The notes under the pieces: model-generated
The model's input: only the letters and a program-made list of their open reading frames with translations
Told to the model about the DNA's origin: nothing
Database searches by the model: none
In this document: positions 1 to 7,921 of the stretch, one piece after another
How positions within the stretch are numbered: the first letter of the stretch is position 1
Layout: each line of letters opens with the position of its first letter
Virus record (IMG/VR): IMGVR_UViG_3300010211_000052
Coordinates: 1 to 37,185 of that record
Strand: one strand, 5' to 3'
Length of the DNA: 37,185 nucleotides
DNA from: a virus
Program-made: the position numbers and the translations under genes

Positions 1-600
1 ACCGGCGCCGTTGCCGAACTAATCACGCATGATCCGGCCGGGCGCTATCACCCGTCTCTGATCTGGGTTCCGGTCCCCAAGACCCTGACCGACTGGGTCG
101 ATCATACCTGGACCTATGACGCCGAGGCCGAGGCCCTGGCGCCCGCCAGCCTGGACGACTTGGTGTCGGAGGCCGCCGCGCGCTTGGCTGCGATCCGCTA
201 CGGCCACCAGACCACGGGTGCGGTCTACGATGGCCACGCCTACCACACGGACACCGAGGGCCGGCAAGCCATCACCGGCGCCGTGGTCGGCGCCCAGGCG
301 TATGAGGCCGTCCACGGCGAAGGCTCGTTCTCGACCGTCTGGAAGGCCCGGGACGGCTTCGTGACTCTCGACCGCCCGGGGCTGATCGCCGCCGGGCAAG
401 CGGTGTTGGATCACGTCCAGGCCTGCTTCGCCCGCGAGGCGGAGATCCTCGCCGCCCTGCAGACCGCCGCTTCGGCCCCCGGCGCCTCGGCCGAGACCGT
501 TATCGCCGTCTACACCACCGAGATCGACCCGGGCTGGCCAACCACCAACACCCCCAACGACACCCCCAACGACACCCCCAACGACACCGAGGAAGCCTAA
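1..600 (+). CDS. DUF4376-type phage tail-fibre-region protein (5' partial)
   Basis: The frame is open from base 1 with no stop, so the gene begins upstream of the window; 199 codons are visible. The centre ([25 protein letters not shown], then a [11 protein letters not shown] block and [16 protein letters not shown]) matches the DUF4376 family, which is common next to tail-fibre genes of Mu- and P2-like phages. The family's molecular role is not settled; fibre assembly or a fibre-tip accessory is the usual guess. The C-terminus ends in three NDTP units encoded by a 12-bp tandem repeat (553-588). The stop is 2 bp before the sheath gene, so it is probably cotranscribed with the tail operon. Family assignment is good; function is inferred from position. 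Confidence 0.75.
   Translation, partial: TGAVAELITHDPAGRYHPSLIWVPVPKTLTDWVDHTWTYDAEAEALAPASLDDLVSEAAARLAAIRYGHQTTGAVYDGHAYHTDTEGRQAITGAVVGAQAYEAVHGEGSFSTVWKARDGFVTLDRPGLIAAGQAVLDHVQACFAREAEILAALQTAASAPGASAETVIAVYTTEIDPGWPTTNTPNDTPNDTPNDTEEA
553..588 (+). repeat. 12-bp tandem repeat, three copies, coding
   Basis: Three perfect copies of CCCAACGACACC encode an Asn-Asp-Thr-Pro repeat at the C-terminus of the DUF4376 protein. Copy number of such a repeat could change by slippage without breaking the frame. Confidence 0.85.
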
Positions 601-602
601 CC

Positions 603-1775
603 ATGCCCACGGAGTTTCACCACGGCGTCCGGGTCGTTGAACTCGACGATCTGGTTCGTCCCATCCGCACCGTCGAGACGGCGATCATTGGCTTGGTGGC
701 CACCGCCGCCGACGCCGACGCCACCATCTTCCCCGAGAACCGTCCCGCCCTGGTCACCGATCTGCGCTCCGCCGCCGCCTCGGCCGGCACCACCGGCACC
801 CTGGCCAAGGTGTTGGACGCCATCGCCGACCAGGCCAATGCCGTCACCGTGGTTGTCCGCGTTCCCGAGGGCGCCGACGACGCGGAGACCACGTCCAATG
901 TCATCGGCGGCAGCGGTGCCGACGGCCGCAAGACCGGCCTGCAGGCCCTGACCGCTTCCCAAGCCGAGCTTGGCGTTACCCCGCGCATCCTCGGCGCCCC
1001 GGGCCTGGACACCCTGGACGTCGCCGTGGAACTGGCCGGCCTCTGCCAGTCCATGCGCGCCTTCGGCTACATCGCCGCCCACGACTGCACCACGATCTCC
1101 GAGGCCGTGCTGTACCGCGAGAACTTCTCGCAGCGGGAACTGATGCTGATCTGGCCGGACTTCACCGCCTGGAACACAGTCACCTCGGCCACCGACACCG
1201 CCTGGGCCACGGCCCGCGCCCTGGGCCTGCGCGCCAAGATCGACGAGGACACCGGCTGGCACAAAACCTTGTCCAACGTGGGAGTCAACGGCGTCTCCGG
1301 CCTCAGTCGCGATGTGTTCTGGGACCTGCAAAACCCGGCCAGCGACGCCGGCGTGCTGAACGCCGCCGACGTCACCACCCTGATCAACTACCAGGGCTAT
1401 CGCTTCTGGGGATCGCGCACTTGCTCGGCGGACCCCGCCTTCGCCTTCGAATCCTACACCCGCACCGCCCAGGTGCTGGCCGACACCATGGCCCGCGCGC
1501 ACTTCTGGACCACCGACAAGCCGCTGTCGCCCACCCTGGCCCGGGACATCGTCGACGGCATCGATGCCAAGATGCGCGAGCTGACCACCGCCGGCTACCT
1601 GATCGGCGGGCGCGCCTGGCTGGACCCGAAGAAGAACACCAAGGAGGGGCTGTTCGACGGCAAGCTGACCGTCTCCTACGACTACACCCCGGTGCCGCCG
1701 CTGGAGAACCTGACGCTCGAGCAGAAGATCACCAGCGACTACCTGATCGACTTCGCCGCCCGGATGGCGGCCTAA
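603..1775 (+). CDS. FI: Contractile tail sheath protein (P2 FI-like)
   Basis: 390 aa, close to the length of P2 gpFI. It forms the contractile sheath around the tail tube of a myovirus-type tail. Signature blocks of the P2 family are all present: [11 protein letters not shown] near the start, [37 protein letters not shown], a [15 protein letters not shown] block, [16 protein letters not shown] and [16 protein letters not shown] near the end. The ATG is 2 bp after the preceding stop. The tube gene follows 13 bp downstream, the same FI-FII order as in P2. Identification rests on recognising many conserved blocks in order and is very secure. Confidence 0.97.
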   Translation: MPTEFHHGVRVVELDDLVRPIRTVETAIIGLVATAADADATIFPENRPALVTDLRSAAASAGTTGTLAKVLDAIADQANAVTVVVRVPEGADDAETTSNVIGGSGADGRKTGLQALTASQAELGVTPRILGAPGLDTLDVAVELAGLCQSMRAFGYIAAHDCTTISEAVLYRENFSQRELMLIWPDFTAWNTVTSATDTAWATARALGLRAKIDEDTGWHKTLSNVGVNGVSGLSRDVFWDLQNPASDAGVLNAADVTTLINYQGYRFWGSRTCSADPAFAFESYTRTAQVLADTMARAHFWTTDKPLSPTLARDIVDGIDAKMRELTTAGYLIGGRAWLDPKKNTKEGLFDGKLTVSYDYTPVPPLENLTLEQKITSDYLIDFAARMAA

Positions 1776-1788
1776 CGGAGGGCCGGCC

Positions 1789-2304
1789 ATGCTGCCCAGC
1801 CTCATCAAGAACTGGAACGTCATCATCGACGGGCGCGGTTACGCCGGCCTCGCCGAGGACGTCACCTTGCCGCCCCTGGAACGGGCCATGGTCGAGTATC
1901 GCGGCGGCGGCATGCTCGGCCCCGTCAAGCTCGACCTGGGCCTCAACGCCCTGTCCATGTCCTTCACCCTGGCCGAGTTCAACGCCGACATCCTGCGCCA
2001 GTGGGGCCTGTCGGGGGCCTCGGCCGTGCCCACCCGCTTCCTGGCCGCCGCTCTGCGCGACACCGACGAGGCGCCCCTGGACGCGATCGAGATCGCCGTA
2101 CGCGGCCGCTGGGAGAAGCTCGACCTAGGCACCGTCAAGGGCGGCGAGCACGCCAAGATGAAGACCGACCTGCCCCTGTCCTGGCTGCGCTACAGCGTCA
2201 ACGGCACCACCCTGATCGAGGTCGACCTGATCGCCGGCACCGAGGTCGTCGACGGCGTCGACCGCCAGGCCGCCGTGCGCGAGGCCATCGGCCTCGTGAG
2301 CTGA
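1789..2304 (+). CDS. FII: Major tail tube protein (P2 FII-like)
   Basis: 171 aa, matching the P2 tail tube protein (about 172 aa). It polymerises into the inner tube inside the contractile sheath. Conserved features are LIKNWNVIIDGRGYAGLAED at the N-terminus, the YRGGGMLGPVKLDLGL block, VRGRWEKLDLGTVKGGEH in the middle and a C-terminal VDGVDRQAAVREAIGL resembling the P2 ending VNGVDRLEQHRRNIGL. A GGAGGG ribosome-binding site lies about 7 bases before the ATG. It is followed by an unusual 238-bp gap full of hairpins before gene E, where P2 has a short junction. Confidence 0.96.
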   Translation: MLPSLIKNWNVIIDGRGYAGLAEDVTLPPLERAMVEYRGGGMLGPVKLDLGLNALSMSFTLAEFNADILRQWGLSGASAVPTRFLAAALRDTDEAPLDAIEIAVRGRWEKLDLGTVKGGEHAKMKTDLPLSWLRYSVNGTTLIEVDLIAGTEVVDGVDRQAAVREAIGLVS

Positions 2305-2328
2305 GTCTTTGTTTTATCGCCGCAGCGC

Positions 2329-2515
2329 CGTCCTCCGGACGTCGCGCGGCTCCGGGCCCCCGGCGCCGAATGGCGCCGAGACTATGACAAAGGCGTCGCG
2401 GAGCGACGCCGGCGCTCCGCCCGGGCGGTCGCCCGGGTTTGGTGTACCCAACCGGTGCGACCGCACCGGCGCCGCGAGGCGGCGGAGCCCCGTGAGGCCG
2501 AAGGCCGAACCGGGG
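2329..2515. repeat. Array of perfect short-loop hairpins between FII and E
   Basis: This gap carries a nearly continuous series of inverted repeats. Stems: 2329-2333/2337-2341 (5 bp); 2361-2367/2372-2378 (7 bp, loop GAAT); 2392-2399/2403-2410 (GGCGTCGC, 8 bp, loop GGA); 2420-2427/2430-2437 (CCCGGGCG, 8 bp); 2439-2442/2448-2451 (4 bp); 2452-2459/2462-2469 (CCGGTGCG, 8 bp); 2470-2475/2479-2484 (CGCCGC, 6 bp, loop GAG); 2488-2492/2511-2515 (CCCCG) with an inner GGCC stem. An outer CTTTGT (2307-2312) / ACAAAG (2387-2392) pairing is also possible. The frame of gene E happens to be open through the array from 2309, but the peptide it would encode resembles no known protein. It may be a mobile palindromic element or a structured mRNA region. 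Confidence 0.8.
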
Positions 2516-2542
2516 CGATTAAAATTAAGGAAAACTTCCCCC

Positions 2543-2854
2543 ATGAGCGATATCAAGACCGTGACCTTGGCCCGCCCCATCCCCTACGGCGACGGCAAGA
2601 CCCTGGACCGGCTGCAGTTCCGCCGCCCCAAGGCCGGCGACCTGCGCGGCATCCGCCTGGCGCGCATCGACGACGCCGACGTGAACACCATCCTCACCCT
2701 GGCGCCGCGTCTGTCCATGACCCCGGTCAGCGAGGGCCAGCTCGCCGAACTCGACCCGCCCGACTTCGTGGAGGTGGCCGGGACCATCACGGATTTTTTC
2801 AGGCCCTTGAGTACCCCCTCCCGGACGACGCAAGAACCGCCTGGGGACTGCTGA
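2543..2854 (+). CDS. E: Tail assembly chaperone, short form (P2 E-like)
   Basis: 103 aa. In P2-like phages gpE and its frameshifted extension E+E' are tail assembly chaperones that bind the tape measure; they are not part of the finished tail. The N-terminal half (IKTVTLARPIPYGDGKTLDR, then RRPKAGDLRGIRLA and APRLSMTPVSEGQLAELDPP) matches the phage tail assembly protein family around P2 gpE. The ATG at 2543 follows an AAGGAAAA ribosome-binding site. After the slippery TTTTTTC the zero frame runs only 18 further codons to the stop at 2852-2854, giving a short unrelated tail. Position between FII and T is diagnostic. Confidence 0.9.
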   Translation: MSDIKTVTLARPIPYGDGKTLDRLQFRRPKAGDLRGIRLARIDDADVNTILTLAPRLSMTPVSEGQLAELDPPDFVEVAGTITDFFRPLSTPSRTTQEPPGDC

Positions 2855-2988
2855 TGCAGGCCTTCCCGGGGTCCTTCGGCCCCGACGTGTTCGACGCTCT
2901 CGACCTGGACCGCTATGGCGAGGCCTACGACCTGGCCGTGGAGGTCCTCACCGCCCAGGCCGACGCCCTGCGCGCCGACACTCGATAG
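2543..2988 (+). CDS. E+E': Tail assembly chaperone, frameshifted long form (P2 E+E'-like)
   Basis: Predicted -1 frameshift product. Translation starts at 2543, reads the zero frame through TTC (2798-2800), slips back one base and continues from 2800 in the -1 frame to the TAG at 2986-2988. That gives 86 + 62 = 148 aa. The -1 frame has no convincing start of its own and encodes a plausible acidic helical segment (MQAFPGSFGPDVFDALDLD, then YGEAYDLAVEVLTAQADAL). It ends 9 bp before the tape measure start. This arrangement, E then E' overlapping in -1 immediately upstream of T, is the well-known layout in P2 and many tailed phages. The E' segment itself is divergent. Confidence 0.88.
2794..2800 (+). 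promoter_or_regulatory. Slippery heptamer T TTT TTC for -1 frameshifting in E/E'
   Basis: Zero-frame codons are GAT TTT TTC, so the heptamer fits the X XXY YYZ rule exactly. Slippage joins E to the -1 frame that runs to 2988. P2 uses a run of T at the equivalent place (established for P2). Confidence 0.9.
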
Positions 2989-2997
2989 GACCATGCC

Positions 2998-5472
2998 ATG
3001 GCGGATCTGTCCCTGCGCATCGGTATCGAGGCCCTGGACCGCGCCACCGCGCCCCTGCGGCGCATCCGCGAGAGCACCGGCCAGTTGGGCACGCGCGCGC
3101 GAGAAGCCTCCGAGCGCGTCCGGGGCCTGGAGACCACCAGCCGGGAGTTGGCCACCTTCCGGCGCTTGAAGGAGGAGGCCAGGGCCAACGGCCAGGCCCT
3201 GGGCCGCCTGGACGATGAACTCGCCGAGGCGCGCCGCAAACTGACCGAGGTCGGCCGCGCCACTGGCGGCAGCGGCCGCGCCTTCCAGCGCGCTCGCCAG
3301 CACGTGGCCCACCTGGAACGCCAGCACGAGCGCTTGCGCGCGCAAATGGACAGCAACCGCGCCGCCCAGGACGGCTTGCGCGAGAGCCTGCGCGGCGCCG
3401 GCGTCGACACCGCCCGCATGGCCGCCGAACAACGGCGCCTGCAGGCGGAACTGGAGCAGGCCAACCGCGCCGCCGCCGACCAGGCCGAGCGGCTGGAGCG
3501 TCTGCGCCGGCGGTCGGAGGGTCTGCGCCGCCTGCGCGCCGGGATCTCCGGCCTGGGCCGGGATGCCCGCGCCGTGGTGCCCGCCCTGTCCGCCGTTTCC
3601 GGCCGCCTGTCCGCCCTGGCCGGCATGACCGGCCTCGGCGGCTTGATCAGCGGCGGCATGCTGAGCGCCGGCCTGGGTTCCATGATGACGGACTTCGCCG
3701 ACTCCGGCCGGGAAATCGATCTCTGGGCGGGACGGCTGGGCATGGGCCGCGCCGCCCTGCAAGGGCTGATCGCCGTGGGCGGACGCTTCGGTGTCGAACA
3801 GGACGCCATGATCGACGGCCTCAAGGAACTGTCGCTGCGGGCCGACGAGTTCGCCGAGACCGGAGCCGGCGGCGGCGGCGACGCCTTCCAGCGTCTGGGA
3901 TTATCCCAGGATGATCTGGCCGCCGTGAAAGGCGATACCGCCGCCTTGTTCGAGCTGATCCGATCCAAAATGGAAGGCATCCAGGACGTGGCCGCCCGCC
4001 AACGGCTGGCCGACGAGTTGTTCGGCGGCCAGGGCGGCGAACAGATGACCGAGATGCTTTCCGCCGGCACCGCAGACCTCCAGCGCATGCGCGACGAGGC
4101 CGACCGCATGGGCGCCATCCTGTCCGATGAAGACATCGCCGGCGCTCGCGACCTGAGCGACGGATTGCGCCGCCTGACCGGCATCCTGGGCGGGCTGTCC
4201 AAGACCATCTCCGCCCGGCTGGCGCCGGTGATCACGCCGCTGCTGACCCAGTTCGGCGACTGGATCATCGCCAACCGGGACCTGATCGCCAGCCGGATCG
4301 GCGGAATGGTCGAACATCTGTCCTCGGCCCTGCAGTCCATCGACTGGGGCGCCATCACCGCCGGCTTGACCCGCTTCCGCGACCTGGTGACCGGCGCCGT
4401 GGATCGCATCGGCGGCTGGGACAACGCCTTGATCGCCGTCGGCGCAACCCTGAACGCCGGGCTGATCGGCTCGGTCGCCTCCCTGGGCCTGTCGATCGGC
4501 CGCCTGGGGATCCGTGCCGCCAGCGGCGCCGCGCCCGCCCTGCTGGGGCTCGCCCGCCTGGCCCTGCCGGCCGTGGTCACCGGCCTGGGCCTGCTCAGGA
4601 CCGCCTTGTTGACCAACCCGATCACGGCCATCGTCGGCGGCATTGCCCTGGCCGCCGGCCTGATCATCGTCTACTGGAAGCCCATCGCCGGCTGGTTCCA
4701 GGGGATATGGAGCCGTATCACCGACGCCGCCAGCGCCGCCTGGGGCTGGCTGAAGGACACCCTGGGCTGGGACCCGCTGGCGGACATCACCGGCCTGTGG
4801 TCGCCGATCCGCGAGACCATCGGCGACGTACTGGACGCCTTGCCGGGGATCGCCTCCGCCGCCTGGGACGCTGTCAAAACGGCCCTGTCCTGGTCGCCCC
4901 TGGGAGTGATCGTCACCCACTGGGACCCTATCACCGATTGGTTCGGCTCCATGTGGAACCGCATCACCGGGGTGTTCCAAAAGGCCGTGGACTGGATCAT
5001 GGACAAGATCCAGCCGGCCATGGACGCGGTGACCTGGGTCGGACGCAAGGTCGGCGGACTGTTCGGCGACGACGACGACCCCGCCGGCAACGATACCGAC
5101 GACGACGCTGTTCCCCGCGACGCGCGCGGCCGGCCGATCCGGCGGCGGGGCTTGACGCGCCCGGTGTTCACCGATGGCACCGGCACGCCCCACATCGCCA
5201 ACGACGACGCCGACGACCCTTCGACCGACAAGGCCGCGCCGCTGCGCGTGATCGATACCGCCCCGGCCGTCCAGACCGCCCAGACGGTGGCCGCCGCCCA
5301 GACCACCACCATTCACCAGAGCCGCGACTACACCATCCACGTCAACGGCGTCGGCCTGAACGAGGAGCAGGTGGCCGACCTGATCCGCCGCCAGATCCAG
5401 GACCTGGAACAGCGTCAGGAAACAGCCATGGCCACCGGCGCCGGTGGCGCCCTGTACGACGGAGTGCGGTGA
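2998..5472 (+). CDS. T: Tail tape measure protein (P2 T-like)
   Basis: 824 aa, similar in size to P2 gpT. It sets tail length and is probably released with the DNA. The start MADLSLRIGIEALDRATAPL is the family signature. Residues about 20-185 are charged, heptad-like coiled coil (RLDDELAEARRKLTEV, HLERQHERLRAQMD, RRLQAELEQA). A Gly/Ala-rich stretch follows, with hydrophobic helices around residues 490-560 (LALPAVVTGLGLL, ITAIVGGIALAAGLIIVYW) consistent with membrane-active segments. Two related Trp-rich blocks follow (WKPIAGWFQGIWSRITDA and WDPITDWFGSMWNRITGV). An acidic DDDDPAGNDTDDD patch lies near residue 695. It sits directly after E/E'. Confidence 0.95.
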   Translation: MADLSLRIGIEALDRATAPLRRIRESTGQLGTRAREASERVRGLETTSRELATFRRLKEEARANGQALGRLDDELAEARRKLTEVGRATGGSGRAFQRARQHVAHLERQHERLRAQMDSNRAAQDGLRESLRGAGVDTARMAAEQRRLQAELEQANRAAADQAERLERLRRRSEGLRRLRAGISGLGRDARAVVPALSAVSGRLSALAGMTGLGGLISGGMLSAGLGSMMTDFADSGREIDLWAGRLGMGRAALQGLIAVGGRFGVEQDAMIDGLKELSLRADEFAETGAGGGGDAFQRLGLSQDDLAAVKGDTAALFELIRSKMEGIQDVAARQRLADELFGGQGGEQMTEMLSAGTADLQRMRDEADRMGAILSDEDIAGARDLSDGLRRLTGILGGLSKTISARLAPVITPLLTQFGDWIIANRDLIASRIGGMVEHLSSALQSIDWGAITAGLTRFRDLVTGAVDRIGGWDNALIAVGATLNAGLIGSVASLGLSIGRLGIRAASGAAPALLGLARLALPAVVTGLGLLRTALLTNPITAIVGGIALAAGLIIVYWKPIAGWFQGIWSRITDAASAAWGWLKDTLGWDPLADITGLWSPIRETIGDVLDALPGIASAAWDAVKTALSWSPLGVIVTHWDPITDWFGSMWNRITGVFQKAVDWIMDKIQPAMDAVTWVGRKVGGLFGDDDDPAGNDTDDDAVPRDARGRPIRRRGLTRPVFTDGTGTPHIANDDADDPSTDKAAPLRVIDTAPAVQTAQTVAAAQTTTIHQSRDYTIHVNGVGLNEEQVADLIRRQIQDLEQRQETAMATGAGGALYDGVR

Positions 5473-5474
5473 TT

Positions 5475-5996
5475 ATGCCGTTGATGACCCTGGGCCTGTT
5501 CACCTTCCAACTGTCCACGGTGCCGTTCGAAAAAACCAGCCGCGCCACGGCTTGGCGCTGGCCGTCCCAGGATCGCGCCGGCGCCGCGCCCGCCTATCAG
5601 TTCACCGGCCCCGGCGCCGACACCCTGACCCTCGACGGCGCCCTGATGCCCGAACTGACCGGCGGGCCGGTGCAACTCGACACGCTGCGCAAGATGGCCA
5701 ACGAGGGCAAGGCGTGGATGCTGCTGGACGGACGCGGCCGCAACCGCGGCACCTGGATCGTCACCGACCTGCGCGAGACCCGCACCCACCTGTTGGCCGA
5801 CGGTACCCCGCGCCGGATCGAGTTCACCCTGTCGCTCACCCGATACCCGGACGGCGACATCGATGGGCGCGGGGATCTGGCCGACAGCTTGCCGGGCACA
5901 TTCGGCACCGCCGCCGATCCCGCCGTGGTCCCCCAGGGCGCCCGCTTGGCCGGGGACCTGGCCGGGGCTGCCTCCGACCTGTGGAGCCTGTTGTGA
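5475..5996 (+). CDS. U: Tail completion protein (P2 U-like)
   Basis: 173 aa. P2 gpU acts late in tail assembly at the head-proximal end of the tail. Matching blocks are LGLFTFQLSTVPFEK, WRWPSQDRAGAAPAYQF, ALMPELTGGPVQLDTLRKMA, EGKAWMLLDGRG and the highly conserved ADGTPRRIEFTLSLTRY. ATG 5475 is preferred because a GGAG motif at 5461-5464 is suitably spaced; ATG 5484 is the alternative. It starts 2 bp after the tape measure stop and overlaps gene D by 4 bp. The C-terminal 35 residues are Gly/Ala-rich and variable in the family. Confidence 0.93.
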   Translation: MPLMTLGLFTFQLSTVPFEKTSRATAWRWPSQDRAGAAPAYQFTGPGADTLTLDGALMPELTGGPVQLDTLRKMANEGKAWMLLDGRGRNRGTWIVTDLRETRTHLLADGTPRRIEFTLSLTRYPDGDIDGRGDLADSLPGTFGTAADPAVVPQGARLAGDLAGAASDLWSLL

Positions 5997-6991
5997 GGTC
6001 CGCCTATCGCGTCACCGCCGACGATGTGGACGTGACCGAGGCCCTACGCCGCGACCTCATCGACCTCAAGGTCACCGACAAGCCGGGCCTGGACTCCGAC
6101 GCGGTGACCCTCACCTTGGCCGACACCACCCAACGTCTGGCGCTCCCCCGGCGGGGCGTGCGCTTGCGCGTGGCCATCGGCTGGGACGGGCAGCGGCTGA
6201 TCGATCGCGGCGCCTATCTGGTGGACGAGGTGCGCCACAAGGGCCCGCCCGACACCATCGCCATCACCGCCCGCGCCGCCGACCTGACCGGAGGCCTGCG
6301 GGAGCAGCGCGAGGCCAGCTACCACGCCACCACCCTCGGCGACATCCTGGCCGTCGTCGCCGGGCGCCAGGGCCTCGCCGCCGCCATCGCCCCGGCCCTG
6401 GCCGGGCGCATCATCGGCCATCTGGACCAAACCAACGAGTCCGACGCCCATCTTGTGACTCGCTTGGCCGAGCAATACGACGCCATCGGATCGATCAAGG
6501 ACGGGCATCTGTTGTTCGTGCCGCGCGGCTCCGGCATCACCGCAAACGGCGCCCTGTTGCCGCCGGTCACCGTCGCCCGCACGGCCAGTGTTGATCATGA
6601 GTTTGGGATCAAGGACCGCGAGGGCAAGACCACGGGCGTCAAGGCGCAATGGCGCGACTACGACGGCGCGGAAACCGCCCACGAAATGGCGGGGACGGAG
6701 GGCAGCGTGACCACCCTGAAGCGCGTCTATCCGACGCAAACCGAGGCCGCCGACGCCGCCCAGGCCGCCTTGCGTGCCTTGTCGCGCGGGCAACGCAGCC
6801 TGCGCTTGCGCCTCGCCGTCGGCCGCCCGGAGATCATCGCGGGCCAACCGCTGCGCGTCTCCGGCTTCCGCGCCGAGATCGACGCCGTGGATTGGTCCGT
6901 CGCCACCGTGGAGCACACCGTCACCGCCTCCGGCGGCCTGCTCACCCGCATCGACGCCGAGGAACGCTTGCCTCCGGAAGCGGTGAGTTGA
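5993..6991 (+). CDS. D: Tail/baseplate protein of the P2 D family (late control protein D)
   Basis: 332 aa. P2 gpD belongs to the baseplate-hub family related to T4 gp27 and Mu gp44. Family features are DDVDVTEALRRDLIDLKVTD near the start, GVRLRVAIGWDGQRLIDRG, DTIAITARAADLTGGLREQR, YHATTLGDILAVVAGRQGL, the DAHLVTRLAEQYDA block and the C-terminal VATVEHTVTASGGLLTRIDA. The start is GTG 5993, overlapping the U stop (GTGA), which implies translational coupling. It is the last gene of the tail operon. In P2 the activator ogr follows D; here the next gene runs on the opposite strand and the Ogr-like gene lies in the early operon. Confidence 0.93.
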   Translation: MRSAYRVTADDVDVTEALRRDLIDLKVTDKPGLDSDAVTLTLADTTQRLALPRRGVRLRVAIGWDGQRLIDRGAYLVDEVRHKGPPDTIAITARAADLTGGLREQREASYHATTLGDILAVVAGRQGLAAAIAPALAGRIIGHLDQTNESDAHLVTRLAEQYDAIGSIKDGHLLFVPRGSGITANGALLPPVTVARTASVDHEFGIKDREGKTTGVKAQWRDYDGAETAHEMAGTEGSVTTLKRVYPTQTEAADAAQAALRALSRGQRSLRLRLAVGRPEIIAGQPLRVSGFRAEIDAVDWSVATVEHTVTASGGLLTRIDAEERLPPEAVS

Positions 6992-7016
6992 AGGCGGGGC
7001 GTCGGGGAGGACGTTC

Positions 7017-7921
7017 TCACTCCTGCGCGGCAGCGAGGTTCTTCCGAGCCATACCAAGATACGGGACATCCATGGGCAAAAGGATCCCGGCCGCCTGCAT
7101 CCGCTCCATGCGGGATACGACCTCGGTCCAAAGGGGCACGGGGTTCTCTTTGTCCAATCGTGCCAATCTCCAGAGCGAAACCCACACATCCCGCGCCCAG
7201 CCAGCGTTGCCCGGGTCCCGCGCCGCCAGATCACGAGCAATCTCCAATCCGTCCTCATAGGCCGTTAGCGCTGCCGCCAGATCGCCCTGCGCCACACGCA
7301 CATCGCCGATATCCGTCAGAACGGCCGCACGATCGCGATCATCCGGACCGGTCAGGGCCTGCGCAGCTTCGAAGGCCATCAAGGCGCGTGCCGTGTCTCC
7401 AATGGCCATGCGCGCGCGTCCGCAGTCGATCCAGTACCAGACGTTGGTTTGGGCCAACTCCGCCGCTTCGGAGAGGAGTGGTTCGGATTTGCTGTATTCA
7501 AACGGATAGAACAGAGTGGCTTGAACGTATTTCAGGCGCGCTTCCTCTAATCGCAGCGCATCGCCGTCGCGGTAAGCTTTCGCCGTCTGGGCCGAAATCT
7601 GCTCTGCCATGGCCGTGAAGGCAGCCTCGGCATCGCCGACGTTCCCGGCATTGAAGGCCTTGACGGCGGTGTCGATCCTGCCAGCCCATTCCGGCTCGGC
7701 CTTGCGGACTTTGTTGAGTTCGGCCTCCGCACGTTCCAGGCGGTCACGGAGACGAGCAGATTCTTCCGGCGAGTCGTAGCCGTTGGCTTCCGCCCACTCC
7801 TGGAAAAAAGCGCGGTCAATGACGACCCGGGATTGAGCTGTAATAATGGTGTCGCGCCCGGAGGAAACGCTCCCGACAGATAGCGACGCGAACCCGGCTG
7901 TGTCCTCCGCGCCGCCTACCG
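7017..7921 (-). CDS. TPR-repeat segment of an accessory protein, reached by a -1 frameshift
   Basis: On the minus strand this frame has protein-like codon use from about 7921 to the stop at 7017, but the first ATG/GTG/TTG is only at 7610. The part upstream of that Met reads sensibly (GRDTIITAQSRVVIDRAFF, ANGYDSPEESARL, RDRLERAEAELNKVRKAEPE, AVKAFNAGNVGDAEAAF), so it is probably translated by frameshifting from the upstream frame. The remainder is a TPR solenoid (ALMAFEAAQALTG, LTDIGDVRVAQGDLAAALTA, GLEIARDLAARDPGNAGW), a repeat style common in Rhodospirillaceae. The conservative call is a 197-aa protein from 7610. Lying between tail and repressor genes on the repressor strand, it is a probable lysogenic-conversion or defence gene (inference). 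Confidence 0.75.

Noticed and set aside
597-1826. 409-codon antisense frame opposite the sheath gene
   Set aside because: Gly/Val/Gln-rich shadow of the unmistakable FI gene.
2309-2542. Possible N-terminal extension of gene E through the hairpin array
   Set aside because: The frame is open, but the sequence is palindromic, P2 gpE has no such extension, and ATG 2543 has a good ribosome-binding site.
2305-2542. Ogr-type late promoter (TGT-N12-ACA) before gene E
   Set aside because: The two TGT triplets checked (2310 and 2443) are not followed by ACA at the required spacing.
2925-4667. 580-codon antisense frame opposite the tape measure gene
   Set aside because: Arg/Ser/Pro-rich shadow typical of GC-rich coding DNA; the plus strand encodes a clear tape measure protein.
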